Origin: Undaria pinnatifida
Lineage: Eukaryota; Sar; Phaeophyceae; Laminariales; Alariaceae
Assembly (NCBI GenBank): GCA_012845835.1
Contig: JABAKD010000022.1
Span: 1,119,501 to 1,183,500 of the forward strand
Length of the DNA stretch: 64,000 nucleotides
Reading direction: 5' to 3'
Positions 1 through 11,500 of the stretch are shown one piece after another. Within the stretch, counting starts at the first letter, position 1. Every line of letters starts with the position of its first letter. The notes beneath the pieces were generated by a model, which did not search any database, was not told the origin of the DNA, and was given only the letters and a program-made list of their open reading frames with translations. The position numbers and the translations under genes are program-made.

Positions 1-287
1 GAGCAGGAGGCGTTGGCCACGCTGTTTGCCAATCTTCCACCCGAGAATTGCGCCATCGTATCCGTGGCGGGGGTGTCAGCGGTGGTGCTGGCGAGTACCT
101 CCAAGGCGAGAGGACGGAAATTCTCCCTCTGTGAAGCCCGAGCGATGAGTAGATCTCCCAGGCAATCTTCCACGCTGAAAGTTCCTGGCTGAAAGTTCCC
201 GCAGCGCTCTATCGGGTCCCCAGAAATGACGATCAACGCTTCGCGCATCTCCAATCCAGTATCGGCACAAACGTTAGGCGAGAGGAA
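1..287 (-). CDS. Possible partial exon at window edge, unknown function
   Basis: On the minus strand a frame stays open from about 310 to the window edge and has a protein-like composition, for example LEMREALIVISGDPIER and FSVEDCLGDLLIARAS. Reading upstream it meets a stop near 315. A splice acceptor with a pyrimidine run (TTTTTCCTCCGTCGGAG) would start the exon near 287. I do not recognise a family. The plus strand is also open from base 1 for about 62 codons, so this could be chance. The gene, if real, continues outside the window. Confidence 0.3.
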
Positions 288-616
288 CTCCGACGGAGGA
301 AAAACAGCATTTCAGTGGAAAAATCGTCGACAGGCTTGACACATTCCCGCCGCACGGAGGGTTTGCGTTTGTTCCCAGCGGTCTAGCCTCACGGCACTGA
401 GGAGAAAATATCGTCCGGTCTGCGTGCCATGAAAACTGGTCATTGTCCCACGACCCATCCCACGCGACAGCGACGAACTCGGCTGGAGGAGGTGAGGCGC
501 ATTCTACGGTAAGGTTGCGTCCTTTTTGTTTTAGCTCCTCTGAAGGGCTCTATGCCTCACCTCAGAGTCGTCTCTCTATAGTGCGGTACGAGTTGCGCTT
601 TTCTGACGGAACGTTT

Positions 617-832
617 CTGAGAATGATTCTAAAAATGTTTCCGAGAACGTTTCTGAGTATGTTTCTGAGAATGTTTCTAAGTGTGTTTCTGAGAATGTTT
701 CTGAGCATACTTTTGAGAATGTTTCTGAGCATGCTTCTGAGAATGTTTTTGAGAATGTTTCGGAGAGTTTCTGAGAATGTTTCTGAGAATGTTTCTGAGA
801 ATGTTTTTGAGAATGTTTCTGAGAATGTTAAT
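617..832. repeat. 12-bp minisatellite
   Basis: About 17 imperfect copies of GTTTCTGAGAAT with small length variants. Both strands stay open through it only because the unit length is a multiple of three. The resulting Met/Phe/Leu or Ser/Glu/Asn-rich peptides are not real proteins. Nothing else is recognised between 290 and 617 or between 840 and 1190. Confidence 0.85.
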
Positions 833-1191
833 GTTGAACTACTCAAGCGAGGATTTACCGGTTGTTAGTCTGACACACTTCTACCAGTATATATTATTTT
901 TAGGACTTTAGTACCATCAAAAGCGTTTAGACGGGGTGGTCGGATTGCGCGAACGGATGTCTTTGAAGTCATGCTTCCGGGTGAGACTTTGAGCTCCTCA
1001 TGCTAGGAGCGCTCAGAAACTTCTTAGAATCTTCCCCTGCACCCTACGGTGGGATGATGCCTCATCAAAACCGAATATGACCAAAAAGAAAGGCGCGCCC
1101 TGGCTATCGTATCAACCCCACGGTCTAGCTACAGTACGAAGATGATGGTGAAGCACGAAGTGGTGAGAAGTTCCCCCGTTGAGGAGCTAAT

Positions 1192-1637
1192 GCGTGCTAC
1201 GATACGATACGATACGGTACGATACGGTACTATACGATACGATACGATAAGATACGATACGATGCGATACGATAAGATACGATACGATACGATACGATAC
1301 GATACGATACGATACGATACGATACGATACAATACCATAAGATACGATACGATACGATATGATACGAAACAATACGATACGATACGATAGAGGTAGCACT
1401 TTATTGCCTCAAAAACAAATCTGAATGACAATGACGGGGCTCCTTGACTCAAAAATCCTTGGCATTTAGTCCTGTTTCTTCACGGTATACATTGTGTATA
1501 CTTAGGCCCATGGGATTGTGCATCCGAGTAGCAGCTTTGAGCTTTTCTCCAAAATCCGTTTTTGGGTCTTAGGGGTCAAAACCTCTTAAGGGAGGGACCT
1601 GCAAAAAAAATAACGGCGCAACTCTTCCGTGGCGCAT
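1192..1637 (+). mobile_element. MITE (family D), with internal microsatellite
   Basis: The left terminus GCGTGCTACGATA is interrupted by a long GATAC repeat and then resumes as GAGGTAGCACTTTATTG. The interior has the family block (…GTATACTTAGGCCCATGGGATT). The right end is an A-run followed by CGGCGCAACTCTTCCGTGGCGC, a decayed inverted copy of the left end. There is no coding capacity. The same architecture is seen at 3503, 46412, 46839, 59895 and 61217. Confidence 0.6.
1199..1390. repeat. Pentanucleotide microsatellite (GATAC)n
   Basis: About 37 copies of CGATA/GATAC with a few point variants. It sits inside the terminal repeat of the MITE at 1192-1637, between the GCTACGATA and GAGGTAGCAC halves, so it grew from the terminus itself. 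Confidence 0.95.
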
Positions 1638-1639
1638 GT

Positions 1640-2160
1640 CAGCTCCGTCTTTTGGGGCTTTTCTTTTACCAAAAATACGCTACCCATGCCCTAGCAGTTA
1701 TGGTCAAACGCGGGGTGTGCAGTGTGGCAAGTGGGGTCGTTGCGCCCGGGGGGGGAGGGGGGGGGTCAGGCGCGCGGTAGAAGGCCCGCGCTCGTCTCAA
1801 CAAGACTAGCAACTGACGCATGCGAACAGACTGCTCCAACGTGTTTTGCAACACATGCAATGCCCACTGAGCCAACAGTCCGCGCTGGCCGTTAGCTCAG
1901 TGGTAGTGTGGTGTATATCCAACGTACCGCATTCAACACTTTCAATAGAACGGTTGTGCTTGCTCGGCGGGAGAGCACCCACGTATGCCAGTCACACACC
2001 GTTCACGGCCAAGTGCTACAGCGAGACGACACCAACCGGCGTGTTCGATAGGATAGACTTAGGGGAGCACCGGGCAACCGCTTTCTCCTGCGGGGTGCAG
2101 TAAGGGGGACTTGGGAGACCGGCGGTGTTCTGTTTGTCGTTGCGACCGCGGCTGAAGTTT
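1640..2160. other. No gene; short tRNA-like relic
   Basis: Mostly unrecognised sequence. At 1884-1912 there is a good tRNA D-arm/A-box-like stretch (GGCCGTTAGCTCAGTGGTAG). No matching T-arm or B-box follows at tRNA distance, so it is a relic or a SINE head rather than a tRNA gene. Confidence 0.3.
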
Positions 2161-2358
2161 TTCCCGCACAGGGCTCTCCTTAAGATCTTCTTATTCTAAA
2201 ATCGTCGGAATGCCGTTTTTGTTTTTCATGGCAAAACAATTATTGTGCACGCCTAGGTCATGGCATTTTTCGCTGTTGCCCTTTCGTTTTCCCCTCGAAA
2301 TCAGAGCTCCTCACGCAAAACAAACACAGAGAGAAAAGCGTTCACCACTATCGTAGCG
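2160..2358 (+). mobile_element. MITE (family D), right-half fragment
   Basis: Shows the family interior (CTTAAGATC…AAATCGTCGGAA, then GCCTAGGTCATGGCATTTTTC) and ends with GTTCACCACTATCGTAGCG, a version of the family right terminus. The left terminus is missing. Confidence 0.5.
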
Positions 2359-2411
2359 TAAAGTGCCACTCACATTCCCAGAGCGTGTCGACGGTCGAAT
2401 CGCGGAAAAGG

Positions 2412-2790
2412 GATGGGTGGTGGTGGTGGTGGTGGTGGTGGTGGTGGTGGTGGTGGTGGTGGTGGTGGTGGTGGTGGTGGTGGTGGTGGTGGTGGTGGTG
2501 GTGGTGGTGGTGGTGGTGGTGGTGGTGGTGGTGGTGGTGGTGATGGTGGTGGTGGTAGTGGTGGTGGTGTTGGTGGTGGTGGTGATGGTGGTGGTGGTTG
2601 TAGTTGTGGGTGGTTGTGGTGGTGTTGGTGGTGGTGGTAGTTGGTGGTCGTGGTGGTGGTGGTCGTGGTGGTGGTGGTCGTGGTGATGGTGGTGGTGGTG
2701 GTGGTGGTGGTGATGGTGGTGGTGGTGGTGGTCGTGGTGGTCGTGATGGTGGTGGTGGTGGTGGTGGTGGTGGTGGTGGTGGTGGTAATG
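2412..2790. repeat. Trinucleotide microsatellite (TGG)n
   Basis: About 125 nearly continuous TGG units with scattered variants (TGA, TCG, TAG). It opens every frame on both strands as poly-Val, Gly, Trp, His, Pro or Thr; none is a gene. Confidence 0.97.
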
Positions 2791-2984
2791 ATCGTGGGCA
2801 TCCCAATCGGTGCCGAAGAGTACGTGATAGAGCGTGCTGTTGGAGGGCAGTAAAGGTCAGAGGGGACCCCGGGTATTCCTGACGCATTGTTTGGCTGGCA
2901 TATCAGACGACCGTGCGGTCGCCCTTAAATTGCATCAAACCCCTAGACCTGTGAGCCGGCGCGGCGTACGTCACCAACTAGATA

Positions 2985-3310
2985 TTAGTCTGACTAGTAA
3001 TGAGTCGTTTCCCGCAGGTGGCGACTATCCGACTTATTGAGTTTTCATACTTGCCGGAACGATCGTTTAATGCGGGGTGCATTTTTTTCCTTTTTTGGCG
3101 GGGCCCCCTCGACCGGGGGAGTCTGATTTGGCTCGCTAAGCTCACCTGGCTCACGTCAGCAAGTCGGCTGGCCATCACTTGGCTTCACCCCAGGCAAGCT
3201 GCCGTGACTAAAGTCAGCCGGTTGGCCAAAGGCATCTACCGATTAGTTAGCAGTCTTGAAATCCTGTCGACTCACAACTCCTCAAATCCGCGAAAAACAG
3301 AAAACCAGCT
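2985..3310 (+). repeat. Dispersed repeat family E, copy 1
   Basis: About 320 bp similar along its length to 45289-45600. Shared blocks include GTCGTTTCCCGCAGGTG, GACTATCCGACTTATT, CGGCTGGCCATCA and TTGGCTTCACC. No coding capacity or terminal repeats were recognised. A short piece in the opposite orientation lies at about 3830-3912. From 3310 to 3503 nothing is recognised. Confidence 0.7.
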
Positions 3311-3502
3311 AACGTTTGCTGCGGCAAGAGGGTCACCGTGTTTCTTTCTGAAGCCCCTCACTAAATAAAGTACAACGGCTGTATACTATTAGTACCCCAC
3401 ACAGCCGTTAAAAGTGCCGAAGATCAATTGCATGGCCTAAGCAGGGAACTAACGCAAAAAACAAAACCACAAAAAAAAGATGTGCAACGACATTGATTGG
3501 AG

Positions 3503-3763
3503 GCGTGCTACGATAGAGGTATATGGTATACCTTTTTTTGTCCAAACTGTTTCCTAAATCACGAGGCTCCTTAACCCAAAATTGTTCGGAAAAAAGATAT
3601 ATATTATTGCTTTCGCAATATTATGCTTTGGCATACCTAGGTCATGGGCTTTATTCAACGGGTTGCTTTTTTCAGTTTACTTAAGAGTCAGATTCGGGTG
3701 AGGTATATAGCTCCTCAGCCACCACCCTCGGGAGGAAAACGGTGCAACGCTACCGCAGCGCTG
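3503..3763 (+). mobile_element. MITE (family D)
   Basis: Left end GCGTGCTACGATAGAGGT; interior TCCTTAACCCAAAATTG and GGCATACCTAGGTCATGGG; right end AAAACGGTGCAACGCTACCGCAGCGC. The inverted ends are about 20 bp and partly decayed. Non-coding. Confidence 0.7.
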
Positions 3764-3916
3764 TGTCCTTGGGTAGCTACTTCGGTAACGCTGCGAGTCG
3801 GCAAGATTTAACGACTACTATCTAGTTGGTCGATGCCTTTCGACAACTAGCTGGCTTCAGACGGCACGCCCGCCGGTGAAGCCAACTGATGGCAAGCCAA
3901 CTTGCCGACTAAAGAC

Positions 3917-3990
3917 GCGTGCTACGATAGAGGTGCACCACTTTTTTTTTCCAATACTACTCCTCAATTTGGGAGCTTTCGACCCAAGCG
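3917..3990 (-). mobile_element. MITE (family D), terminal fragment
   Basis: GCGTGCTACGATAGAGGTG followed by a T-run and CTCCTCAATTTGGGAGCTT. This is the reverse complement of the family right end, so it is a minus-strand fragment. It abuts an inverted piece of family E (about 3830-3912). From 3990 to 4500 nothing is recognised. Confidence 0.6.
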
Positions 3991-4499
3991 AAGAGGCAAC
4001 AGGTATTGTCTCTGAACCCAAACTGGAGCGAAGCATTGACACAGAGGAGGACGCCGCCCCAAGACCCTCCAGGAATTGGTTTGCTCGCGGCGCACACCCC
4101 AAGGGCCACAAATCCCCAAAGAAAAGCCCAACATCATCCAGGAAATCTGGTTAGCGGTGTCCCTCACGCCGCGCATGCCACGACCGTGGATCAACTGCGC
4201 AAGATGACAAGCCCGTGTTAACCGGGCAGCGCTGCTGCGAGCGGAAGAGACGAGCGCTTGGGTCAAGACCCGTCACAGGTAGTGGTCTCTCAGGGGCGGG
4301 AGCTACAGCCTTCCTTTGAGCGCAGCCAGCGGACCCCTGTGGAATCGGTCTTGGGATCGGTCTTGGAATCGGTACAAAAATTGACCGCGTCCGAGTTCGC
4401 GGTTGTGTGCAGCAGAAGGTTGCGTCAAGTAGCTCGTGGCGCCAGCGTGCCTCTGCTGTAGCGCACCGGCAGCCACTTAACGCGATGTTTCGCACGACC

Positions 4500-4720
4500 G
4501 GGATCGCGGACGGGGAGAGGGAGGGCGGGAGATGAGGGCGGCGGGGGACGGGGGGCGGGGGCGGGGGCGGGGGCGGGGGAGCGAGGGGCGGGAGCGCGGG
4601 ACGGGGTCCGGGGGGAGGGGGGGCAGAGGTGGGGAAAGGTGGAGGTAAGGAGGGGGAAGGAAGGAGGGAGGGGGAGAGAGCGGGAGGGAGGAGGATGGGG
4701 GGGGGGGGGGGGGGCGTTTT
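4500..4720. repeat. G-rich low-complexity tract
   Basis: Purine/G-rich tract including four to five GGGGGC units near 4550-4577 and a run of about 18 G near 4698. Frames opened through it (Pro-rich on the minus strand) are artefacts. Confidence 0.9.
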
Positions 4721-4785
4721 CCGGTTGGCCTTTTGGTCTAGAGCTTGGCGCAAATATATTGATCGATACTACCGTATAACACAAG

Positions 4786-6260
4786 ATGAAACACCCCGGT
4801 GATACCATTTGGAGTTCAAAAAATCAATCACCGGGTGTTTTATTCTGTGGGAGGCGTGGTATCTTGTGTAGCCCGGGTGATAAAGTGCAGGTTGGTTGTA
4901 GGGGCCATGAAGGGGGTGTGATAAACCAGGGGGTGCGATAGCACTGCCGCACACTTGCAGGGGGTGTGGTAGTGACGGGTGTGATAAAAGGGAGTGTGGT
5001 GACACTGCCTGTAAAAAGCTACTGCAGCCGCACACCTGCAGGGGTGTGGTATTGCGGGGGGGGTGATAACACTGCTTGCAAAACTGACTAGTGTCGCACT
5101 GCTGCGGTCGAAGCCGTCGAAGGAGCTGTTGAAGGAGCGGAGGTACCTTCGGCGGGATGCTGTCCTCCCTCCACGTCCATGTTGTTGGAGGTCTCCATAT
5201 GGAGTGGTTCCCCGCACACAAAGGGGTGTGTTGTGTTGTGATTACACGAAAGAATGCAGTACCACCCGGGTGATAGTAGCAGGGGCCCCGAGAATACATG
5301 CGGCGTAACCTCAGGGAGTGTTTTATCTTAGGTAACCCGGGTTATAATTCGCCCTCTCGTTTGAGACACAAAAAAAACTAACACCGGGTGTTGTATTCTG
5401 CGGGGGGATTGGCGTCTTCTGTGGGTGGGTGTGTTATTGCGGGTAAACGCCTCCGTGTGTACACGTCTAAGCTCCCAGTAAACGTTGTGGTAACGTAGTC
5501 GCGGAAGAATCGAGTGGAAGGCGCTCAGCATGAGTACGCGTGTGTTGACGCAATTCGACGAGCCATGAGAGTGCTGAACCCAACGCCTAACAAAACATGG
5601 AAGTTGACAGCTGGATGGGTTAAGCCAGGGGGGGGGGGGGGGAGAAGGGGTCGAGGCGGTTCACTGTGGGACTTTGCTCCAGAAGTTTTACACAGGACTA
5701 AGTGAGCTGTTGTGAAAATAACGACACGCCGCACTATCCCTTGAGAACCCCCCCCCAAAAAAAACACATACCGCCGGTGAAACCCCCCCGAAAATTAGAA
5801 CGCGCCGGGGGTGTTTTGTTTATTGTTTTTTTGCTTCCCTATATCTGAGTTCACACCGGGGTGTTCTTGTTTTTCGTTTTTTCACCTATTTCTTCACCGT
5901 CCCATGGGGCTTTCGCTGAAAAATCCGTGGACGAAGGGTCGAGCCCAGGCGTGGGGTACACTCGTTTGGCCTCGACCCTTTTTGGCGCCGGAAGTGTTTT
6001 ATCCCCCCAGAGCGAAAGGCGCAAGCTTTGTTCGTCTTCTACTTCTTGAATGCTTTATCGTGGATGTTGTTCAGACCCGGCTTCGCAGATTTCCAGCGCA
6101 AGAGATCCGCGGCAAAGTATGTTTCTTGCCCGATGGGTGCCCCGAACAGAAATAAAAGAGACCAACACCCGACCGGGAGATTTTTCGCCCCGGGGTGTTT
6201 GTTTTTTCGTGGAAAGATCACCCCCCTACCCTACCTCTGAGGACGCCCCGGGTCCATATT
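4786..6260. repeat. Clustered foldback-like repeats (ACACCCGGGTG type)
   Basis: Short facing motifs recur: ACACCCCGGTGATACC with AATCACCGGGTGTTTTAT (4790-4842), AACCCGGGTTATAAT with AACACCGGGTGTTGTAT (5335-5397), a C-rich inverted pair near 5770-5815, and CAACACCCGACCGGGAG with CGCCCCGGGGTGTTTG (6163-6202). Between 4850 and 5090 the motif GGGTGTGRTA recurs at least six times. It looks like a nest of small inverted-repeat elements. No gene recognised. Confidence 0.5.
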
Positions 6261-7208
6261 TTTTCCACCAAAAAAACGTTTCTGCATCCCGGGGGACGTT
6301 TTCAAAGGATATTACGGTAAATATTTCGAAGCGTTTATATTTGAGTGAATATGGTGGCGTGACCTTTGCTGCGGGAAATTTCAGGCTTGCGCACAGGCAA
6401 GTTGGAACTCCTGTTGTTGGCCATTGCTTCCGTCAACAAACCTGGTAGTCGTCCCCTCCAACATGCCACGAGATAAAACCACCGTGGGTGTGCTTCATTC
6501 CAGCTCTCAACCTACGTTCTTGTCGTCACCTCTTGCATCGTCAAACGAAAATGACCTTCTTAGTAGTCGGAGGTGGGGGGGGGGCATATCGTCTCCCTCG
6601 AGCATGGACAACTATTGGTGTCTTGAGCTACCGTAGTGTGAATTCATTAAAAATCGTTTCCTACAGTAGTACAATAAATCAAGCCATTTAAAAAAAAAAA
6701 CATTCTCTTTAGCCTACATTGTCGAGCGTTTGACAACAGTAAACATATCTTATACAAGCGCTTCCTCGGTAGCAAATGGATTCCTTGCCTTCGTCGTCCC
6801 TCACAGAACCGACATCGAACTTGGTGCAGGCCGGCAAACTTATATTTTCAAAGGGGTTCGGGAAGTCGCAAACTCATGCGGTCCTATCATTCTAACTGGG
6901 CGGATACGGAAGCCAACACCATCTTTGTAGCTTACAGAGCTCGCAAGACCCTGGTAAACCGTGTTACCAGGTGGAGTTCTTGATGTAGACGTGGCGTTTT
7001 TGTTATATCGCCCTCGGTGCAATCCGTCCGTCCAGAACTGTTCACGTATAACATTGGGGGCATTCACGGCATCATCATGCGTCAAAATGCGGTCTTCATT
7101 TCGAGTCTTTGCCGCTTCGTTCAGCATTTTTCGTCCACGGGGAGCCCTGGGGTGTTATTTTAACATATTTCATTCCTTCGCACGAACCATGAACATGAAC
7201 TACGTAGT
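6260..7208. other. No recognised feature
   Basis: About 950 bp with no repeat or gene I can name. A minus-strand frame at 6840-7127 (95 codons) has ordinary amino-acid composition but no family resemblance that I recognise. It could be an old transposon fragment. Confidence 0.3.
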
Positions 7209-7300
7209 ATGTTGTTGTTCTCACATTACTCGCATAATCAAGCCCGTGGTCACAGGACAGGCTCCACTCACTTTGGAGCTGAGAAATATACCCGCACTCC
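7209..7300 (+). repeat. SINE-like family B, copy 1 (reads 3'-to-5' on this strand)
   Basis: TTGTTGTTCTCACATTACTC, then GCATAATCAAG, CCGTGGTCACAGGACAGG and CTCACTTTGGAGCTGAG. The same ordered blocks occur in reverse complement at 25110-25240, with shorter copies at 35127, 35690 and 37841. Its boundary with the retroelement to the right is unclear. Confidence 0.6.
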
Positions 7301-7920
7301 CAGTGCCATTCCCCCCTGCCGTGGCTCAAGCTCGGCAATGGGGGCACGCGCCCCTAACGCTGCCGCCCTCAGCCATGACACAGGGGTCTGCACCTCGCAC
7401 GCTCCCCCCAGACACGCGTCGCGCAGCAAGAAGGCTGCGGCGACGACGCGTCGCCCCCATATGCGATCGGGTTCATCTCCAATTCTTCCTTACCGTGAAG
7501 CAAGTGGCGGTTGGTTTGAGGTTTGGGAAAGCCAATCCAAATACACCGAGATTTTTTGCGAGATTCGATCCGGTTTTTCCTCGCGATAGTAGCGGGCGCT
7601 CCATCCTTTTTCCATCAAGGAGGAGCCAACAAGCTTATCTACCTCGTCTCCCTCCTCCAAGAGGGCTAACGGGAACGAACCCCCTCGTGCGAGAAATTTA
7701 TTGCCACTCGCCCGAGCCCCGCTCTCGAAGACGCCCACAGGCCTACCCCAGTGGCACAGGATCGAGACCCGACACTGCACAACGGGCCAGTGGTGACGCC
7801 ACGGCCTCCAGCCCGATCAGTTGGACGCTATTCCCGTGATGGTACGGAAGAATTGCGCCTCTTGTCAAGCAGAAACAGCTCCGAGCCCCCTGTCCCTTCG
7901 GGCGCAGTTAGAGCAGTTCC

Positions 7921-8589
7921 TTGCGATTTTATGCCAAAGAGCGACAAGGCCACGACGCGATCACCTGTGGGTTCGTGCTCGCGCCGTGCTCCCGAGGCAA
8001 AGCCCGGGCAGGAACGGGGACGCTGCAGGCCCAAAATGCTGAAGACTGGTGTTCCCAGACGGGAGCATTACAGGCTCACATGCCTAACACGGCCTCCGGC
8101 GGGTTGGCACCGTCGACTTTTGACCCTTCCCTCGAATACTCCACAGACAAAGTGGTGCTATTCTGGCAACCGCCGTCCTTTTTCTTGCAGTGGTCTCCTT
8201 CGTCGTTTGTCGTCGACGACGTATCATATTCTTACGCGGAGCAGTTTATGATGGCCGAAACGGCTCGGCGTTTTGAAGACTATCGCGCAGTGGAGCTCAT
8301 CGTGTCATCGTCTGACTCCAGCACACACAAACGCGTCGATCGAGGCGTGCGCAACTTTGAAACCGCTGTTTGGGACAGGGAGAAGCGAAATGCCGTGTTA
8401 TCAGGCAATTGTGCCAAATTTACGCAGAACCCAGCCATGAAACTTCATCTTCTGAGCACTGGCAACAAATGTTTGGCAAAAGCCAGTCCTCTGGACTCAG
8501 TGTGGGGTATTGGTCTGTATTGGTCTCGGGGCGGACGACCCCTCCACCAAGGACCCACACAAGTGGAGAGGAAAGCATTTGCTCGGTGA
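7921..8589 (+). pseudogene. Retroelement polyprotein segment: knuckle-like remnant plus NADAR domain
   Basis: A 222-codon open stretch. Codons 10-16 read GHDAITC, the second half of a CCHC zinc knuckle whose first cysteines are lost. Codons about 76-199 are a NADAR (YbiA/DUF1768) domain: FW at 81-82, FFLQWSPSSF, the YAEQFMMAE helix at 105-113, KFTQNP at 166-171 and DSVWGIGL at 192-199. NADAR enzymes cleave N-glycosidic bonds; E. coli YbiA acts on riboflavin intermediates, and some members remove ADP-ribose from guanosine. Immediately after WGIGL a 10 bp tandem duplication (ATTGGTCTGT, 8504-8523) shifts the frame. The expected domain end (DPHKWRGKHLLGEAL) follows in another frame. Substrate and role here are unknown. 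Confidence 0.85.
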
Positions 8590-11500
8590 GGCACTTTCTG
8601 CCGTTTGCGAAACTACCCGCGACAGCGAGGCCGGGTCGCCACACCCGGCCTCCCCTCGTCGGTTCCGCAGCCCCACCAGGAATGCTGGAATCCACGAAGT
8701 TTCGTCCGCTCCGCAGTCGCGCCTGGGGGCCGCGGCCGGCGCTGACCAAGGCCCTCCTTCGTCCTATTTTTCGGGCGCACCCGCCGACCAAAGCCCGGAG
8801 GTTTTCGCGATAGCTTTCCGCGGCGCTTCAGACCTTGCACTGCCAGAACATGGCCCCTGCCTCGTCGGAGGTATCGTGCCAAATTTACGCAGAACCCAGC
8901 CATGAAACTTCATCTTCTGAGCACTGGCAACAAACGTTTGGCAAAAGCCAGTCCTCTGGACTCAGTGTGGGGTATTGGTCTGTATTGGTCTCGGGGCGGA
9001 CGACCCCTGCACCAAGGACCCACACAAGTGGAGAGGAAAGCATTTGCTCGGTGAGGCACTTTCTGCCGTTTGCGAAACTACCCGCGACAGCGAGGCCGGG
9101 TCGCCACACCCGGCCTCCCCTCGTCGGTTCCGCAGCCCCACCAGGAATGCTGGAATCCACGAAGTTTCGTCCGCTCCGCAGTCGCGCCTGGGGGCCGCGG
9201 CCGGCGCTGACCAAGGCCCTCCTTCGTCCTATTTTTCGGGCGCACCCGCCGACCAAAGCCCGGAGGTTTTCGCGATAGCTTTCCGCGGCGCTTCAGACCT
9301 TGCACTGCCAGAACATGGCCCCTGCCTCGTCGGAGGTATCGTGCCAAATTTACGCAGAACCCAGCGATGAAACTTCATCTTCTGAGCACTGGCAACAAAC
9401 GTTTGGTAAAAGCCAGTCCTCTGGACTCAGTGTGGGGTATTGGTCTGTATTGGTCTCGGGGCGGACGACCCCTGCACCAAGGACCCACACAAGTGGAGAG
9501 GAAAGCATTTGCTCGGTGAGGCACTTTCTGCCGTTTGCGAAACTACCCGCGACAGCGAGGCCGGGTCGCCACACCCGGCCTCCCCTCGTCGGTTCCGCAG
9601 CCCCACCAGGAATGCTGGAATCCACGAAGTTTCGTCCGCTCCGCAGTCGCGCCTGGGGGCCGCGGCCGGCGCTGACCAAGGCCCTCCTTCGTCCTATTTT
9701 TCGGGCGCACCCGCCGACCAAAGCCCGGAGGTTTTCGCGATAGCTTTCCGCGGCGCTTCAGACCTTGCACTGCCAGAACATGGCCCCTGCCTCGTCGGAG
9801 GTATCGTGCCAAATTTACGCAGAACCCAGCCATGAAACTTCATCTTCTGAGCACTGGCAACAAACGTTTGGCAAAAGCCAGTCCTCTGGACTCAGTGTGG
9901 GGTATTGGTCTGTATTGGTCTCGGGGCGGACGACCCCTGCACCAAGGACCCACACAAGTGGAGAGGAAAGCATTTGCTCGGTGAGGCACTTTCTGCCGTT
10001 TGCGAAACTACCCGCGACAGCGAGGCCGGGTCGCCACACCCGGCCTCCCCTCGTCGGTTCCGCAGCCCCACCAGGAATGCTGGAATCCACGAAGTTTCGT
10101 CCGCTCCGCAGTCGCGCCTGGGGGCCGCGGCCGGCGCTGACCAAGGCCCTCCTTCGTCCTATTTTTCGGGCGCACCCGCCGACCAAAGCCCGGAGGTTTT
10201 CGCGATAGCTTTCCGCGGCGCTTCAGACCTTGCACTGCCAGAACATGGCCCCTGCCTCGTCGGAGGTATCGTGCCAAATTTACGCAGAACCCAGCGATGA
10301 AACTTCATCTTCTGAGCACTGGCAACAAACGTTTGGTAAAAGCCAGTCCTCTGGACTCAGTGTGGGGTATTGGTCTGTATTGGTCTCGGGGCGGACGACC
10401 CCTGCACCAAGGACCCACACAAGTGGAGAGGAAAGCATTTGCTCGGTGAGGCACTTTCTGCCGTTTGCGAAACTACCCGCGACAGCGAGGCCGGGTCGCC
10501 ACACCCGGCCTCCCCTCGTCGGTTCCGCAGCCCCACCAGGAATGCTGGAATCCACGAAGTTTCGTCCGCTCCGCAGTCGCGCCTGGGGGCCGCGGCCGGC
10601 GCTGACCAAGGCCCTCCTTCGTCCTATTTTTCGGGCGCACCCGCCGACCAAAGCCCGGAGGTTTTCGCGATAGCTTTCCGCGGCGCTTCAGACCTTGCAC
10701 TGCCAGAACATGGCCCCTGCCTCGTCGGAGGTATCGTGCCAAATTTACGCAGAACCCAGCCATGAAACTTCATCTTCTGAGCACTGGCAACAAACGTTTG
10801 GCAAAAGCCAGTCCTCTGGACTCAGTGTGGGGTATTGGTCTGTATTGGTCTCGGGGCGGACGACCCCTCCACCAAGGACCCACACAAGTGGAGAGGAAAG
10901 CATTTGCTCGGTGAGGCACTTTCTGCCGTTTGCGAAACTACCCGCGACAGCGAGGCCGGGTCGCCACACCCGGCCTCCTCTCGTCGGTTCCGCAGCCCCA
11001 CCGGGAATGCTGGAATCCACGAAGTTTCGTCCGCTCCGCAGTCGCGCCTGGGGGCCGCGGCCGGCGCTGACCAAGGCCCTCCTTCGTCCTATTTTTCGGG
11101 CGCACCCGCCGACCAAAGCCCGGAGGTTTTCGCGATAGCTTTCCGCGGCGCTTCAGACCTTGCACTGCCAGAACATGGCCCCTGCCTCGTCGGAGGTATC
11201 GTGCCAAATTTACGCAGAACCCAGCCATGAAACTTCATCTTCTGAGCACTGGCAACAAACGTTTGGTAAAAGCCAGTCCTCTGGACTCAGTGTGGGGTAT
11301 TGGTCTGTATTGGTCTCGGGGCGGACGACCCCTGCACCAAGGACCCACACAAGTGGAGAGGAAAGCATTTGCTCGGTGAGGCACTTTCTGCCGTTTGCGA
11401 AACTACCCGCGACAGCGAGGCCGGGTCGCCACACCCGGCCTCCCCTCGTCGGTTCCGCAGCCCCACCGGGAATGCTGGAATCCACGAAGTTTCGTCCGCT

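Noticed and set aside
1884-1955. Possible tRNA gene beginning GGCCGTTAGCTCAGTGG
   Set aside because: Only the D-arm is convincing; no T-arm with a TTCRA loop or stem is found at the right distance.
7821-8042. Cys-containing frame NCASCQAE considered as a complete zinc knuckle
   Set aside because: The Cys-Cys pair is in a different frame from GHDAITC and too far upstream; only a knuckle-like remnant is supported.
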